A stretch of 61,132 bases of DNA from Firmicutes bacterium HGW-Firmicutes-15. GTDB lineage: Bacteria > Bacillota > Syntrophomonadia > Syntrophomonadales > Syntrophomonadaceae. How positions within the stretch are numbered: position 1 is the first letter of the stretch; every line of letters begins with the position of its first letter. Below, in pieces: positions 10,319-18,959 of the stretch. Location: the NCBI GenBank assembly GCA_002840245.1, contig PHAA01000021.1, positions 1 to 61,132 of the forward strand, written 5' to 3'. Position numbers and translations under genes: made by a program. The notes under the pieces are model-generated. The model made no database searches. It worked only from the letters and a program-made list of their open reading frames with translations, and was not told the DNA's origin.

Positions 10319-10356
10319 AAATGGGACTTCATTAGTATAATGGAGTCCCATTTTTA
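10319..10356. terminator. Bidirectional terminator between secF and the CDF gene
   Basis: AATGGGACTTCATT pairs with AATGGAGTCCCATT around a 5-nt loop, with an A-tract on the left and a T-tract on the right. It can therefore stop both the + strand secDF unit and the convergent - strand CDF gene. Confidence 0.85.
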
Positions 10357-10408
10357 TCGGGTTTTGATTAGGCAAGATTAAATCAAGTAATGATAATCCC
10401 AAAAGGGG

Positions 10409-11368
10409 CTAAAGGGTATTTTCGGAAAGCAGGTTGCGAATCCTTGCGCAGCCTGAACATGATGTACAGTCTTCGTCTTCACAGGGCTCCGCATGTACCA
10501 GAACATTTACCATAGGTAGGCGCTCGGTTATTTTCTCTTCTACCAGGTCACAAAGAGAGTGAACCTCAGCAATGGTAAGATCACGGGGAACTACCAGGTG
10601 CATATCTACGTAGCGAGAAGATCCTGCTCGGCGTGTCCGAAGTTCGTGAAAACCTACCACACCTTCAGGGGCAATAAGCTGCAGAGCCTGCATGATTTGT
10701 TCTTCTTCTTCTGTAGGGAGGGCTACATCCAGCAAGGGGGCAAAGGATTTGACAGTAATGTCCCAGGCCGCTTTAGTTATTAGCAGGGCAACAGCAATAG
10801 CGATGATAGGGTCTAGAATCTGAATTTTAGTTATTGCTATAACACCCAATCCTACCAAAACTCCCACCGAAGTATAGACGTCGGTTCGCAAATGCATAGC
10901 ATCAGCTTCTAGAGCTACCGATTCCGTTTTGATTGCTACTTTCATGAGTATATTGGAAATAAAAAAGTTAGCTAGGGATGCAACAGCCATAACTACGACG
11001 CCCAGACCCAGAGACTGAACCTCTCCCCCATGTATAATTTTCTTGTAGGCCTCTACCAGAATCCAAATGGCCGCTACAAATATTAACAATGCTTCAATAG
11101 TTCCCGAAATATTTTCGTACTTGCCGTGTCCGTAACGATGTTCTTTATCAGGGGGACGACTGGAAATTCGTACCGAAGTAAAGGCAATGATTGCTGCTAG
11201 TAAGTCTAAGCCGGAATGAATAGCCTCGGAAATGATACTGACTGATCCGGTAATAATTCCGGCAATCAGCTTAAAAAATACCAAGACAGTATTGGAGAAA
11301 ATAGACAGGGCAGCCACTCTTGATTTTTCATCTGCCAGCACATTTTTAACCCAAGCAATCAAACCCAC
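10409..11368 (-). CDS. Cation diffusion facilitator (metal exporter, CzcD/FieF type)
   Basis: A 319-residue CDF transporter with six predicted membrane helices and a cytosolic C-terminal domain. The metal-site pairs are HxxxD in EAIHSGLDLL and HxxxD in DAMHLRTDVYTS; the His-Asp form is typical of Zn/Co/Ni exporters. The C-terminal tail is Cys-rich (HAEPCEDEDCTSCSGCARI), suggesting an extra regulatory metal site. ATTGTGGG at 11368 is a GTG start behind AGGAGG. The leader (11369-11500) holds a terminator and a folded segment like the NiCo (czcD) riboswitch, pointing to cobalt/nickel control. Metal choice is inferred, not shown. Confidence 0.88.
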   Translation of the reverse strand: MGLIAWVKNVLADEKSRVAALSIFSNTVLVFFKLIAGIITGSVSIISEAIHSGLDLLAAIIAFTSVRISSRPPDKEHRYGHGKYENISGTIEALLIFVAAIWILVEAYKKIIHGGEVQSLGLGVVVMAVASLANFFISNILMKVAIKTESVALEADAMHLRTDVYTSVGVLVGLGVIAITKIQILDPIIAIAVALLITKAAWDITVKSFAPLLDVALPTEEEEQIMQALQLIAPEGVVGFHELRTRRAGSSRYVDMHLVVPRDLTIAEVHSLCDLVEEKITERLPMVNVLVHAEPCEDEDCTSCSGCARIRNLLSENTL

Positions 11369-11389
11369 AATAAATACCTCCTAACATAA

Positions 11390-11425
11390 ATAAAACGGGA
11401 CCTTAATAACGCAATTAAAGTCCCG
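11390..11425 (-). terminator. Leader terminator (attenuator) of the CDF gene
   Basis: On the - strand CGGGACTTTAATT pairs with ATTAAGGTCCCG and is followed by TTTTATTT, immediately before the AGGAGG ribosome site. A terminator in a 5' leader indicates regulated readthrough. Confidence 0.75.
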
Positions 11426-11490
11426 CGGTGAATCCGCTGCCCTTATCGAGCCTAGCCATAAGGCCTGACCATTCTATGACAATATACTAT
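11426..11490 (-). promoter_or_regulatory. Putative metal riboswitch (NiCo/czcD-like) aptamer
   Basis: On the - strand the leader reads GGTCAGGCC, a stem CCTTAT/ATAAGG, then GGGCAGC and a tight hairpin GCGG-ATTCA-CCGC, directly upstream of the terminator. NiCo riboswitches precede czcD-type CDF genes and contain conserved G-rich internal loops with GGGCAG-like strings. Class assignment is by context and partial motif only; a covariance search is needed. Confidence 0.45.
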
Positions 11491-11676
11491 TAGTATTTAT
11501 ATATATGTTTTTTGTTAGAAATAATTCTAATAAAAATATAAGCGTCTTCAGTATAACATAAAAGAGCATTAATGTGCCAATAAAAATGTAATTATTTTTC
11601 TGCTAAAGGAGTTTCTATATGCAAGTAGAAATCTTACAATTACCATATATTATTATCTGGATAGGAGACTGATGAA

Positions 11677-11979
11677 ATGAATGCATATTTATTGGGCGCA
11701 CTCTTCTTTGTTATTGCCATAGTGGGTTTTGTTCTACAGAATGATACCCAGGTGACGGTTCAATTCATAACTTGGATATCCTCGCCAATATCGCTGGCGG
11801 TGGTAGTTCTTATTTCTGCAAGCGTGGGGGCATTGATTACTTTTTTACTGGATAGTTACCGCGCCTTCAAAACCGGGCAAAAGCTTAGAAACTTGATCAA
11901 CCAAAACCGCAAATATGAAAAGGAAATTCAAGCCCTAACGGGGAGCAAACCTTCTCCTAAATCTAAGGAAGAGGTTTGA
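11677..11979 (+). CDS. LapA-domain (DUF1049) small membrane protein
   Basis: A 100-residue inner-membrane protein with two helices (about residues 2-20 and 36-62) and a basic, coiled-coil-prone cytosolic tail (YRAFKTGQKLRNLINQNRKYEKEIQAL). The pattern is that of the LapA/DUF1049 family, in E. coli linked to LPS assembly scaffolding; in Firmicutes the role is unknown. AGGAGACTGATGAA precedes the ATG. Four nt separate it from dtd, so the two are probably co-transcribed. Confidence 0.8.
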   Translation: MNAYLLGALFFVIAIVGFVLQNDTQVTVQFITWISSPISLAVVVLISASVGALITFLLDSYRAFKTGQKLRNLINQNRKYEKEIQALTGSKPSPKSKEEV

Positions 11980-11983
11980 TATA

Positions 11984-12433
11984 TTGCGTGCAGTTGTTCA
12001 AAGAACCAAACGAAGTAGGGTGTTGGTAAACGCCATTGAAAAAGCAGGTATTAATGAAGGACTGGTTGTCCTGCTGGGAATAAAGAGGGGTGATAAACCC
12101 ATTGATGGCGAATACTTGATGGATAAGGTCATCAACTTGCGGGTATTTGAGGATGCGGACGAAAAGATGAATCGCTCTTTAATGGATATAAATGGGGAGA
12201 TACTTCTAGTGAGCCAGTTTACCCTGTATGGTGATGTGCGTAAGGGCAGAAGGCCTAGTTTCACTGAATCCGAACAACCTGAAATCGCCTTGCCTTTATT
12301 TGATTTTTGCGCAAACTATGTCAAGAACCAAGGGATTAAGGTTGAGACTGGCATATTTGGGGCAGACATGCAGGTTGAAATACAAAATGATGGTCCCTGT
12401 ACCATACTATTGGATAGCGAGAAATTGTTTTGA
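11984..12433 (+). CDS. dtd: D-aminoacyl-tRNA deacylase
   Basis: Removes D-amino acids (and glycine mischarged on tRNA-Ala) from tRNA. The 149 residues fit the family: MRAVVQR at the N-terminus, SQFTLYGDVRKGRRPSF with the catalytic region, and NDGPCT, a variant of the cross-subunit Gly-cisPro NxGPVT motif with Cys in place of Val. TTG at 11984 is used because the conserved protein begins exactly there and GAAGAGG lies upstream. Confidence 0.93.
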   Translation: MRAVVQRTKRSRVLVNAIEKAGINEGLVVLLGIKRGDKPIDGEYLMDKVINLRVFEDADEKMNRSLMDINGEILLVSQFTLYGDVRKGRRPSFTESEQPEIALPLFDFCANYVKNQGIKVETGIFGADMQVEIQNDGPCTILLDSEKLF

Positions 12434-12514
12434 AACCGTCCCCTTTATTGCGTGTGGCTAAGTTTAGGGGTGGGTATGATATAATGCAAATAACATAAAA
12501 TAAGGAGATAAGAC

Positions 12515-15157
12515 GTGGAAATAATAACTTCCCATAACGCCTTGGATTTTGATGGTTTGGCTAGCATGGTGGCAGCAAGCAAGTTGTATCCGGGGGCAGT
12601 CAAGGTTTTCTCGGGGACAGTGTCGAAAAACATCAAACAGTTTATGGCTCTTTATAAGGATTCGCTTTTAATAAAAGCCCCGAAGGAGATCGACCTGAGT
12701 CAGGTAACCAGAGTAATTGTAGTTGATACTGCTAATCCTAACCGTTTGGGTCAATTAAAAGACCTATGTGATAAAGAGCAGGTCGATTTTCATATTTATG
12801 ATCATCATCCGTCAGCCGACGATGATATAGCAGGCAGTATTAATGAAATTCATTTGATAGGAGCGGCTACTACCATACTAGTGGAAAAGATAATGGCCGC
12901 AGGCATTAATCTGAGCCCGTTCGATGCTACCATTTTGGCTCTAGGTATCTATGAAGATACTGGCAGCCTGCTATTTACCTCTACAACCGCGAGGGACGCT
13001 CAAGCCGTGGCCTTTTTGTTAGGTCGGGGTGCCAACCTGAAGGTTGTAGGAAACTTTATGGAGCAGCCCTTTTCTGGAGAACAGAGGCGGGTACTGCAGA
13101 GTCTTCTGGACTCCGCTGAGCATCACATCATAAAAAATGTAGACGTAGTAATAGCGATTTATGATGGCAATGATTTTGTGCCCGGCCTTGACATGGTGGC
13201 TTACCGACTTTTTAAAATGGAAGAGTGTGATGGGGTATTCGTGGTTGCTTTGATGCAGGGCAAGGTAAACGTGGTAGGAAGAAGCGGAAGCAACAGCTTG
13301 CGAATAAACGAGGTGCTCAGATCGCTGGGGGGCAGAGGGCATGAGAAAGCAGCTTCGGCTGTTGTTAAGAAGGGGAAAAGCTGTCAGGAAGTTGCCCTCT
13401 TGATTCTGGAAAACATCGGAGAGATGATACGTCCGGTAGTTGTGGCAAGGGATATTATGTCTACCCCGGTCAAGACTATCGACCTGAATCGAAATATGGA
13501 GGAAGCCGGGCGAATTATGTTAAGGTATGGACACACTGGAATGCCGGTGGTACAAGGCGACAAAATGGTAGGGGTTATTTCCAGACGGGATGTGGGTAAG
13601 GCTAGAACTCACGAACTAGGACATGCACCAGTGAAAGGCTTCATGACCACCGAGATTTTATCGGTTTCGCCGGATACTCCTGTTAGTGAGGTGCAAAAGC
13701 TGGTTGTAGAATATGACATAGGCAGGCTGCCGGTTGTTGACGAAGGCCGCCTGGTAGGGATAGTGTCGCGTACTGATATTCTGCGTATTCTCCACGGTGA
13801 GGACTACCCCGAAGACCATGAAGTGCTGTATTCGTTTAGCGATGGGGGCTTGAAAAACTACTCGGGACTAATGCGGGAACGTCTGCCTGCTGAGATATTT
13901 TCTATTCTGGAGTTAGCTGGCCAGGTTGCAGAGGAGATTAATGCAACCGCCTACTGTGTAGGTGGATATGTCAGAGATCTGTTTTTACAAGTACCTAATT
14001 TTGATGTTGATCTGGTAGTAGAAGGTGATGGCCGGGATCTCGCCACTCGCATGGCCGATAAACTTGGAGGGAAGGTTCGTGTTCATGAGCGCTTTGGAAC
14101 CGCTACGCTTATACTGAAAGATGGAAATAAGGTGGACATAGCTACTGCTCGAACTGAATATTATGAATTTCCAGCTGCCCTGCCGATGGTGGAAAAAGCC
14201 TCAATTAAGGAGGATATGTATCGCCGTGACTTTACTATTAACACCTTGGCATTATGCCTGAATCCGGGCAAGTTTGGGGATCTAATTGATTATTTCGGTG
14301 GACGCAAGGATATTCAGAATCGGTATATTCGCATCCTCTATAATCTTAGTTTTGTAGAAGACCCTACGCGAATACTGAGGGCAATTCGTTTTGAACAGCG
14401 CTATAAATTTACCATTGAACCGGATACCCTTCGTTTTGCTCGGGATGCTATTGAGCGGCGCTTGTTTGGGAAGTTATCCTTTAAGCGGATTATGACCGAG
14501 CTTATCCTAATTTTGAGTGAAAAGGATCCTTTGTCCGCTCTGGAAAGAATGAAAGAGACTGGAGTATGGAAATACATACTGCCCGAGGTGAAGCTGGAAG
14601 ATCTGAACCGGATGACCGTGAAGAGAATACCGGTGGTTTTGGGATGGTGGGAAGCCAGGTATTATGGCAGCGAGATTAGACCTTGGCTGGTTTATCTGTT
14701 AGTTCTTTTCTCCAAACTTACGACAGCACAAGTCGCGCAGATAATTGAGCGGTATCCACTGGAAAGATACGCTATACGCTGCATTGAGGATTCATTTCTA
14801 GTTCCCCAGTTAGCACAGGAAATCATCAGCGATAGAGATTTGCTGCTTAGCCAAATGGATAAAATGTTGGCTAATTTAGAAACGGAAAACATTCTATATC
14901 TTTTACTAAGTATCAGGGATGAATTTGCTTGGGACCGGGTCGTAAAATATTGTGATCTAAAAGAAAGCGTCAGAGTTGAACTTAACGGGCATGACTTAAA
15001 AAAGATGGGTTTAAAGGCTGGCCCGCATTTTAAAGCTATACTGGAAGAGCTATATAACTCTAAACTGGACGAAAGCACCAGTAGCAAGGAAGACGAAATC
15101 GGGATGGTTATGAAATGGTTGGCAGAAGGGAGATTTTCAGATGCAGTGGTTGATTGA
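12515..15157 (+). CDS. DHH-CBS-CBS-tRNA nucleotidyltransferase fusion (CCA-adding type)
   Basis: An 880-residue multidomain protein. Residues 1-300 form a DHH/DHHA1 phosphoesterase (DFDG at 11-14, VVDTANPNR, DHH at 96-98, GGRGHEKAAS). About 310-430 hold two CBS domains (RDIMSTPVKTI and GFMTTEILSV). From about 470 a class II nucleotidyltransferase follows (GGYVRDLFL, DVDLVVEGDG, RRDFTINTLAL, EDPTRILRAIRFEQR). Such fusions are annotated as CCA- or A-adding enzymes. GTG at 12515 follows TAAGGAGATAAG. No other CCA enzyme is in the window. The phosphoesterase part suggests an added tRNA 3'-end or oligonucleotide hydrolase role, which is inference. Confidence 0.9.
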   Translation: MEIITSHNALDFDGLASMVAASKLYPGAVKVFSGTVSKNIKQFMALYKDSLLIKAPKEIDLSQVTRVIVVDTANPNRLGQLKDLCDKEQVDFHIYDHHPSADDDIAGSINEIHLIGAATTILVEKIMAAGINLSPFDATILALGIYEDTGSLLFTSTTARDAQAVAFLLGRGANLKVVGNFMEQPFSGEQRRVLQSLLDSAEHHIIKNVDVVIAIYDGNDFVPGLDMVAYRLFKMEECDGVFVVALMQGKVNVVGRSGSNSLRINEVLRSLGGRGHEKAASAVVKKGKSCQEVALLILENIGEMIRPVVVARDIMSTPVKTIDLNRNMEEAGRIMLRYGHTGMPVVQGDKMVGVISRRDVGKARTHELGHAPVKGFMTTEILSVSPDTPVSEVQKLVVEYDIGRLPVVDEGRLVGIVSRTDILRILHGEDYPEDHEVLYSFSDGGLKNYSGLMRERLPAEIFSILELAGQVAEEINATAYCVGGYVRDLFLQVPNFDVDLVVEGDGRDLATRMADKLGGKVRVHERFGTATLILKDGNKVDIATARTEYYEFPAALPMVEKASIKEDMYRRDFTINTLALCLNPGKFGDLIDYFGGRKDIQNRYIRILYNLSFVEDPTRILRAIRFEQRYKFTIEPDTLRFARDAIERRLFGKLSFKRIMTELILILSEKDPLSALERMKETGVWKYILPEVKLEDLNRMTVKRIPVVLGWWEARYYGSEIRPWLVYLLVLFSKLTTAQVAQIIERYPLERYAIRCIEDSFLVPQLAQEIISDRDLLLSQMDKMLANLETENILYLLLSIRDEFAWDRVVKYCDLKESVRVELNGHDLKKMGLKAGPHFKAILEELYNSKLDESTSSKEDEIGMVMKWLAEGRFSDAVVD

Positions 15158-15761
15158 TACCTTGATATGGTTACCGGCTATTCTTATTGCCTTAACATTT
15201 CATGAGTTTGCTCATGGCTTGGTAGCGGATTGGCTGGGAGATCGTACCCCCTATTACCAAGGCCGCTTGACCCTTAATCCCTTACCGCACATAGATTGGG
15301 TAGGTTTTTTGATGCTGATTGTATTTAAATTCGGATGGGCTAAACCGGTACAGGTTGATCCCCGCAATTTCAAAAGTGTTAGTATGAAAACGGGCATGAT
15401 GCTAGTATCACTGGCAGGACCGGGAATGAATATGCTTTTGGCTTTCCTGGGGATGTTAGCTCTTAAACTACTTATCCCTTACCAGGCTGGCGAGTGGGCA
15501 GGATTATTTATCCCTTTACTGAAACCCTTGGTCTATATAAACCTAATTCTGGCAGCCTTTAACCTAATCCCCGTGCCTCCGTTGGATGGTTCGAAAATCC
15601 TGGCTGGGGTGCTGCCTGATTCGGGAGCTCAATTTATGTATTCCTTGGAACAATATGGGCCGCTTATTCTTTTATTGCTTATTGTTACTAATATGGTAGG
15701 CAAAATTCTATGGCCGTTGGTTAACTTTCTGTATGGTATTCTGCAAGCGATTATCTTTTAG
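15141..15761 (+). CDS. Site-2 protease family (M50) membrane metalloprotease
   Basis: A 206-residue integral membrane zinc protease. The active-site motif HEFAH (in ALTFHEFAHGLVADWLGD) is in the first helix, and NLIPVPPLDGSKIL provides the third zinc ligand Asp. The compact form lacks a PDZ domain and belongs to the YwhC/Rip3 branch of unknown substrate. The start overlaps the end of the CCA-type gene by 17 nt, showing coupling. It precedes scpAB, an arrangement frequent in Clostridia. Confidence 0.92.
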   Translation: MQWLIDTLIWLPAILIALTFHEFAHGLVADWLGDRTPYYQGRLTLNPLPHIDWVGFLMLIVFKFGWAKPVQVDPRNFKSVSMKTGMMLVSLAGPGMNMLLAFLGMLALKLLIPYQAGEWAGLFIPLLKPLVYINLILAAFNLIPVPPLDGSKILAGVLPDSGAQFMYSLEQYGPLILLLLIVTNMVGKILWPLVNFLYGILQAIIF

Positions 15762-15785
15762 ACGCTGGGGAATGGGAGGAAATGC

Positions 15786-16523
15786 ATGAGTTACCTGGTC
15801 AATCTGGAAAAATTCTATGGGCCGCTGGATTTACTGCTTTACCTAATTGAAAAGGACCAAATGGACATTTATGATATACCGGTTGCCCTCATTGCAGACC
15901 AATACATGGATTTCATAAAGGTTTCGGGACAAATAGATCTTGACCAGGTAGGAGACTTTCTTATTATGGCTTCATATCTGTTGAACTTGAAGTCCAAAAT
16001 GCTTTTACCTGATTTAGCGAAGGGAGAGGAAACGGATACAGATGTTTCCGATCCCCGGGAGGAATTGGTTTATCGCTTATTGGAGTATAAAAAGTATAAG
16101 CTGGCAGCGGAGCTATTAGCGTCTCGATTCAATGATGATTTAAACCGGATCTACTTCCGTAATGGTCAGGGTGAGCTTGAATGGGGAGATAGGGAAATCA
16201 GCAGCAGCCTAAATTCTTTATTGCGGGCTTGGCATGGGGTAATGCAAAAAAAGACTGTGAAGCCGGAATATAATGTGCCTCAGAGCGATATTAATGTTGG
16301 GGAAATGATGGATGCCATACTGCGTGCGTTGCCGCTGGGCGGCGAAACGTTAATATTTCAAGATGTTTATGCAAATGTTTCCACTCGCAGGGAAGTTTTG
16401 GCATATTTTTTGGCATTACTGGAGTTAATTCGTCTGCAAAAGGTAGAGGCCATACAAGAGAAAAAGTTCGGAGAGATACAACTATTTATACGGGTGGCGA
16501 TTGACAATGTTAATGAGGGATGA
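15786..16523 (+). CDS. scpA: Segregation and condensation protein ScpA
   Basis: Kleisin subunit of the bacterial SMC condensin. The 245 residues start with LEKFYGPLDLLLYLIEKDQMDIYDIPVALI, the SMC-neck-binding region, followed by ASYLLNLKSKMLLP, a variable linker, and a C-terminal winged helix. GGGAGGAAATGC precedes the ATG. The end overlaps scpB by about 17 nt, the usual coupling that sets the ScpA:ScpB ratio. smc itself is not in the window. Confidence 0.96.
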   Translation: MSYLVNLEKFYGPLDLLLYLIEKDQMDIYDIPVALIADQYMDFIKVSGQIDLDQVGDFLIMASYLLNLKSKMLLPDLAKGEETDTDVSDPREELVYRLLEYKKYKLAAELLASRFNDDLNRIYFRNGQGELEWGDREISSSLNSLLRAWHGVMQKKTVKPEYNVPQSDINVGEMMDAILRALPLGGETLIFQDVYANVSTRREVLAYFLALLELIRLQKVEAIQEKKFGEIQLFIRVAIDNVNEG

Positions 16524-17010
16524 GATTAAAGCGGCTATTGAGGCTCTTCTGTTTATAAGTGGTGAGCGGGTAGGCAGGGAAGAACTTATGGAAGTCCTTA
16601 GCCTGGCGGAAGAGGATCTAATACAAATTATGCGAGAAATGATAGTAGAGTATAATCAGGTTCATCGAGGGATACAGATATTAACCTTGGATGGCGGTTA
16701 TATCATGGGAACCAAACCCGAGTATACTCAGGTGGTGAGCAGGCTGGGGAAAAACCCTAACCGAAGGCTGTCGCCTGCAGCTCTTGAAACCTTAGCCATT
16801 ATCGCTTATCGGCAACCACTGAGCAAAGCCGAGATTGAACAAATCAGAGGGGTGAAAACGGATCGGGTCATCGCAACCCTTATGGAAAAGGGCATAATTA
16901 AAGAGATGGGTAAAAAAGAGGCTCCCGGAAGACCTAACCTTTATGGAACCACCCACGAGTTTTTAAAATTATTTGCGCTGTCTAGCCTCGATGATTTACC
17001 GATCGTTTAA
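16507..17010 (+). CDS. scpB: Segregation and condensation protein ScpB
   Basis: Dimeric winged-helix partner of ScpA in the SMC complex. The 167 residues show EIKAAIEALLFISGERV at the start, then NRRLSPAALETLAIIAYRQPLSKAEIEQIRGV, the family signature. ATG at 16507 is preferred over an in-frame TTG at 16501 because GGTGG (16494-16498) is then correctly spaced; ATG at 16513 is also possible. It is the last gene before the 17012-17082 repeats. Confidence 0.95.
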   Translation: MLMRDEIKAAIEALLFISGERVGREELMEVLSLAEEDLIQIMREMIVEYNQVHRGIQILTLDGGYIMGTKPEYTQVVSRLGKNPNRRLSPAALETLAIIAYRQPLSKAEIEQIRGVKTDRVIATLMEKGIIKEMGKKEAPGRPNLYGTTHEFLKLFALSSLDDLPIV

Positions 17011-17011
17011 T

Positions 17012-17082
17012 GTAAGGGGACACACCCCTAAGGGGGAATGTCAGTAAGGTAAGGGGACACACCCCTAAGGGGGAATGTCCCC
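17012..17082. repeat. Two direct 31-nt repeats forming GGGGACA/TGTCCCC hairpins
   Basis: The same 31-nt unit occurs at 17012-17042 and 17049-17079, separated by 6 nt. The second unit folds: GGGGACA pairs with TGTCCCC and inside it CCCCT pairs with AGGGG. This is a REP-like palindrome of the GGGGAC type common in Clostridia, and it may also stop transcription after scpB. Confidence 0.75.
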
Positions 17083-17163
17083 TATGTGTAACCCTAGATT
17101 CTTACGCAATTCAAAAAGTCTGTACCGTTGGGAAATGTTAAAAAGTAGAGGGAGGGTGAAAAG

Positions 17164-17715
17164 GTGTCCGAAAGATCTTTAGAGGAAGAGATAATGATAA
17201 AGGCCCAACAGAATAGAAAGTTGGCCAAATATATGAGCAGTACCGAGGAACTGGTGGAGGAACAGATACGCAAGGCTCGGGAAAGGGGCGATTTTGATAA
17301 TCTAAAAGGAGCCGGGCAACCCCTCGACCTTTCTGAAAACCCCTACGAACCTGAGGATATGCGAATGGCATTTCGGATTTTAAGAAACAATGATTTTACT
17401 CCCTACTGGATTCAGTTAGGCAAAGATATCGATGCGGATACAGCGAAACTCTGGAAAGAGGTAGAAGATTTCAAGCGTTATACCTCTTTGTTCATTAATG
17501 AAAAACATGTGCCAGTAACTATTAACCGGTATGAAAAGAAAAAGGCTCATTTTTATTATGAGAAAAGACTAGAGTTAGAAAAACTTAAAAAGAAAATTTT
17601 GGATTATAATCTGCAATGCCCCACTTTCAGAGTAGGAAGACCCAATATTGAAGTGGACGATGAAATGTACAAAGTGATTACCGCTATCGAAAAAGTTATA
17701 GAAGATAGGCCCTAG
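17164..17715 (+). CDS. DUF1992 (DnaJ-homologue subfamily C28 domain) protein
   Basis: A 183-residue soluble protein. Residues 25-90 hold the DUF1992 signature: EEQIRKARERGDFDNLKGAGQPLDL followed by NPYEPEDMRMAFRILRNNDFTPYWIQL. The C-terminus is a charged helical region. The J-domain found in eukaryotic DNAJC28 is absent. The bacterial function is unknown. GTG at 17164 follows GGAGGGTG. It stands apart from scpB behind the repeat hairpins. Confidence 0.8.
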   Translation: MSERSLEEEIMIKAQQNRKLAKYMSSTEELVEEQIRKARERGDFDNLKGAGQPLDLSENPYEPEDMRMAFRILRNNDFTPYWIQLGKDIDADTAKLWKEVEDFKRYTSLFINEKHVPVTINRYEKKKAHFYYEKRLELEKLKKKILDYNLQCPTFRVGRPNIEVDDEMYKVITAIEKVIEDRP

Positions 17716-17779
17716 TGTCCGCACTTAATGCATAAGCCTGCACATGGTGGGAATGATATGGAAAAACGGGAGAATTTAC

Positions 17780-18442
17780 ATGGCCTTTTGGATATGGGTA
17801 TTTGTGTTTCTACTTATCACTTTTTGCTTGTCTTTATATATCAAGGCCGAAATCTTTGTTAAAGTAAGGGAAGACGATTCTTATCAGGGTATTTCACTGC
17901 AAATCAATTCTCGCTTCTATAAAGTTAATCACCAATATGATTATACCGACCCTAAACTTCGCCTGCTCGAATCAATTCTTGTTTCCGCTTTCGAACATCG
18001 CCAGTCCGATACTGTCAAGCCAACTGATACCCATGAAGTAATTATGCAGGCATTTAAAGGTATTCCTATACGCAGCCTTTTTAGGTTTTGCAGTGGTAAT
18101 TATCACATGATTATTATGGTGCTGCGCTATATAGTTGTGGAGAAACTGGAGTGGATCAGTACCGTTGGGAGCAAGGATGCTCTTTATACCGCTCTGAGTA
18201 CAGGAATGTGCTGGACTTTAAAAGGGATTTTGATAGGTGCTTTGAGCAGCCGGTGCAGTTTGAAACATCTTTGGTTGGATGTAAGGCCAGACTTTGCCAA
18301 CCCGGCCTTTTTAAGCAGCTTTACATGCATATTAAAAATGAGATTGGTACACATTATGATCATAGTGATATATGCAATTGTAATAAAAGTCAGGTGGTGT
18401 ATGAATGGATTCACAGCAAGAACAGCAGAGCCATCCCATTGA
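17780..18442 (+). CDS. DUF2953 membrane-associated protein
   Basis: A 220-residue protein with an N-terminal transmembrane helix (FWIWVFVFLLITFCLSLYI) and a second hydrophobic end. The centre, VEKLEWISTVGSKDALYTAL then GMCWTLKGILIG, matches DUF2953, which sits before gerW (ytfJ) in many spore formers. ATG at 17780 is chosen over ATG at 17744 because GGGAGAATTT lies just upstream. It overlaps gerW by 38 nt. A sporulation-related role is inferred from this pairing only. Confidence 0.75.
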   Translation: MAFWIWVFVFLLITFCLSLYIKAEIFVKVREDDSYQGISLQINSRFYKVNHQYDYTDPKLRLLESILVSAFEHRQSDTVKPTDTHEVIMQAFKGIPIRSLFRFCSGNYHMIIMVLRYIVVEKLEWISTVGSKDALYTALSTGMCWTLKGILIGALSSRCSLKHLWLDVRPDFANPAFLSSFTCILKMRLVHIMIIVIYAIVIKVRWCMNGFTARTAEPSH

Positions 18443-18827
18443 AGGATTAATGAAGACCGCCATGCAGAGCATAAAGGAGATGGTGGATGTTAACACGGTG
18501 GTGGGTGATGCGGTTGAGACCAACGATGGCAGCATTATTATTCCCATTTCCCAGGTTGCTTGTGGTTTTGCGGCGGGAGGGGGAGAATACGAGGTGAATT
18601 CCTCAGGCAGGGACATGGAGCTTCCTTTTGCAGGTGGCAGCGGTGCAGGTGTCTCGGTCAAACCGGTGGGTTTCCTGGTGGTTCGGATGAATGATGTCCG
18701 ATTAATATCGGTAACGGGGAATCCCTTGGCTGAACGGGTCGTAGATATCGCCCCTCAAATATTCGATAAGATTGAAAGTATTATGGAAAGAAGAGGAAGA
18801 AATAGAAGCGAATCTTATGAGCAATAG
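18405..18827 (+). CDS. gerW: GerW-family sporulation protein (YtfJ)
   Basis: A 140-residue protein of the YtfJ/GerW family, in Bacillus a sporulation protein required for normal germination. Recognisable are IEGLMKTAMQSIKEMVDVNTVVGD, GSIIIPISQVACGFAAGGGEY and the glycine-rich middle GGSGAGVSVKPVGFLVV. AGGTGGTG precedes the ATG. It overlaps the DUF2953 gene and is followed 132 nt later by spmA, giving a sporulation block from 17780 to 20092. Confidence 0.92.
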   Translation: MDSQQEQQSHPIEGLMKTAMQSIKEMVDVNTVVGDAVETNDGSIIIPISQVACGFAAGGGEYEVNSSGRDMELPFAGGSGAGVSVKPVGFLVVRMNDVRLISVTGNPLAERVVDIAPQIFDKIESIMERRGRNRSESYEQ

Positions 18828-18864
18828 TATATAATAAACTGAATCAAGTGGGTATCGTTGCGGT

Positions 18865-18895
18865 CCGGTGTAATGCCGGGCTGTTCTATTTTTCT
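18865..18895 (+). terminator. Weak terminator-like hairpin after gerW
   Basis: GTCCGG-TGTAAT-GCCGGG-type hairpin followed by a run rich in T. A near-identical stem (GTCCGGTTAAATGCCGGG) follows the BofC-like gene at 1806-1823. Confidence 0.45.
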
Positions 18896-18959
18896 GTCGT
18901 GGTTCATACCCTTCTAAAAGAGCTTAAGCTAGCCTTTGGGAAGTGCGGAGGGGTATAAT

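Noticed and set aside
17012-17079. Direct repeats as a CRISPR array
   Set aside because: Only two units with a 6-nt spacer and strong internal palindromes; no cas genes.
18151-18450. 99-residue frame inside the DUF2953 gene
   Set aside because: Out-of-frame shadow of DUF2953 and gerW coding sequence.
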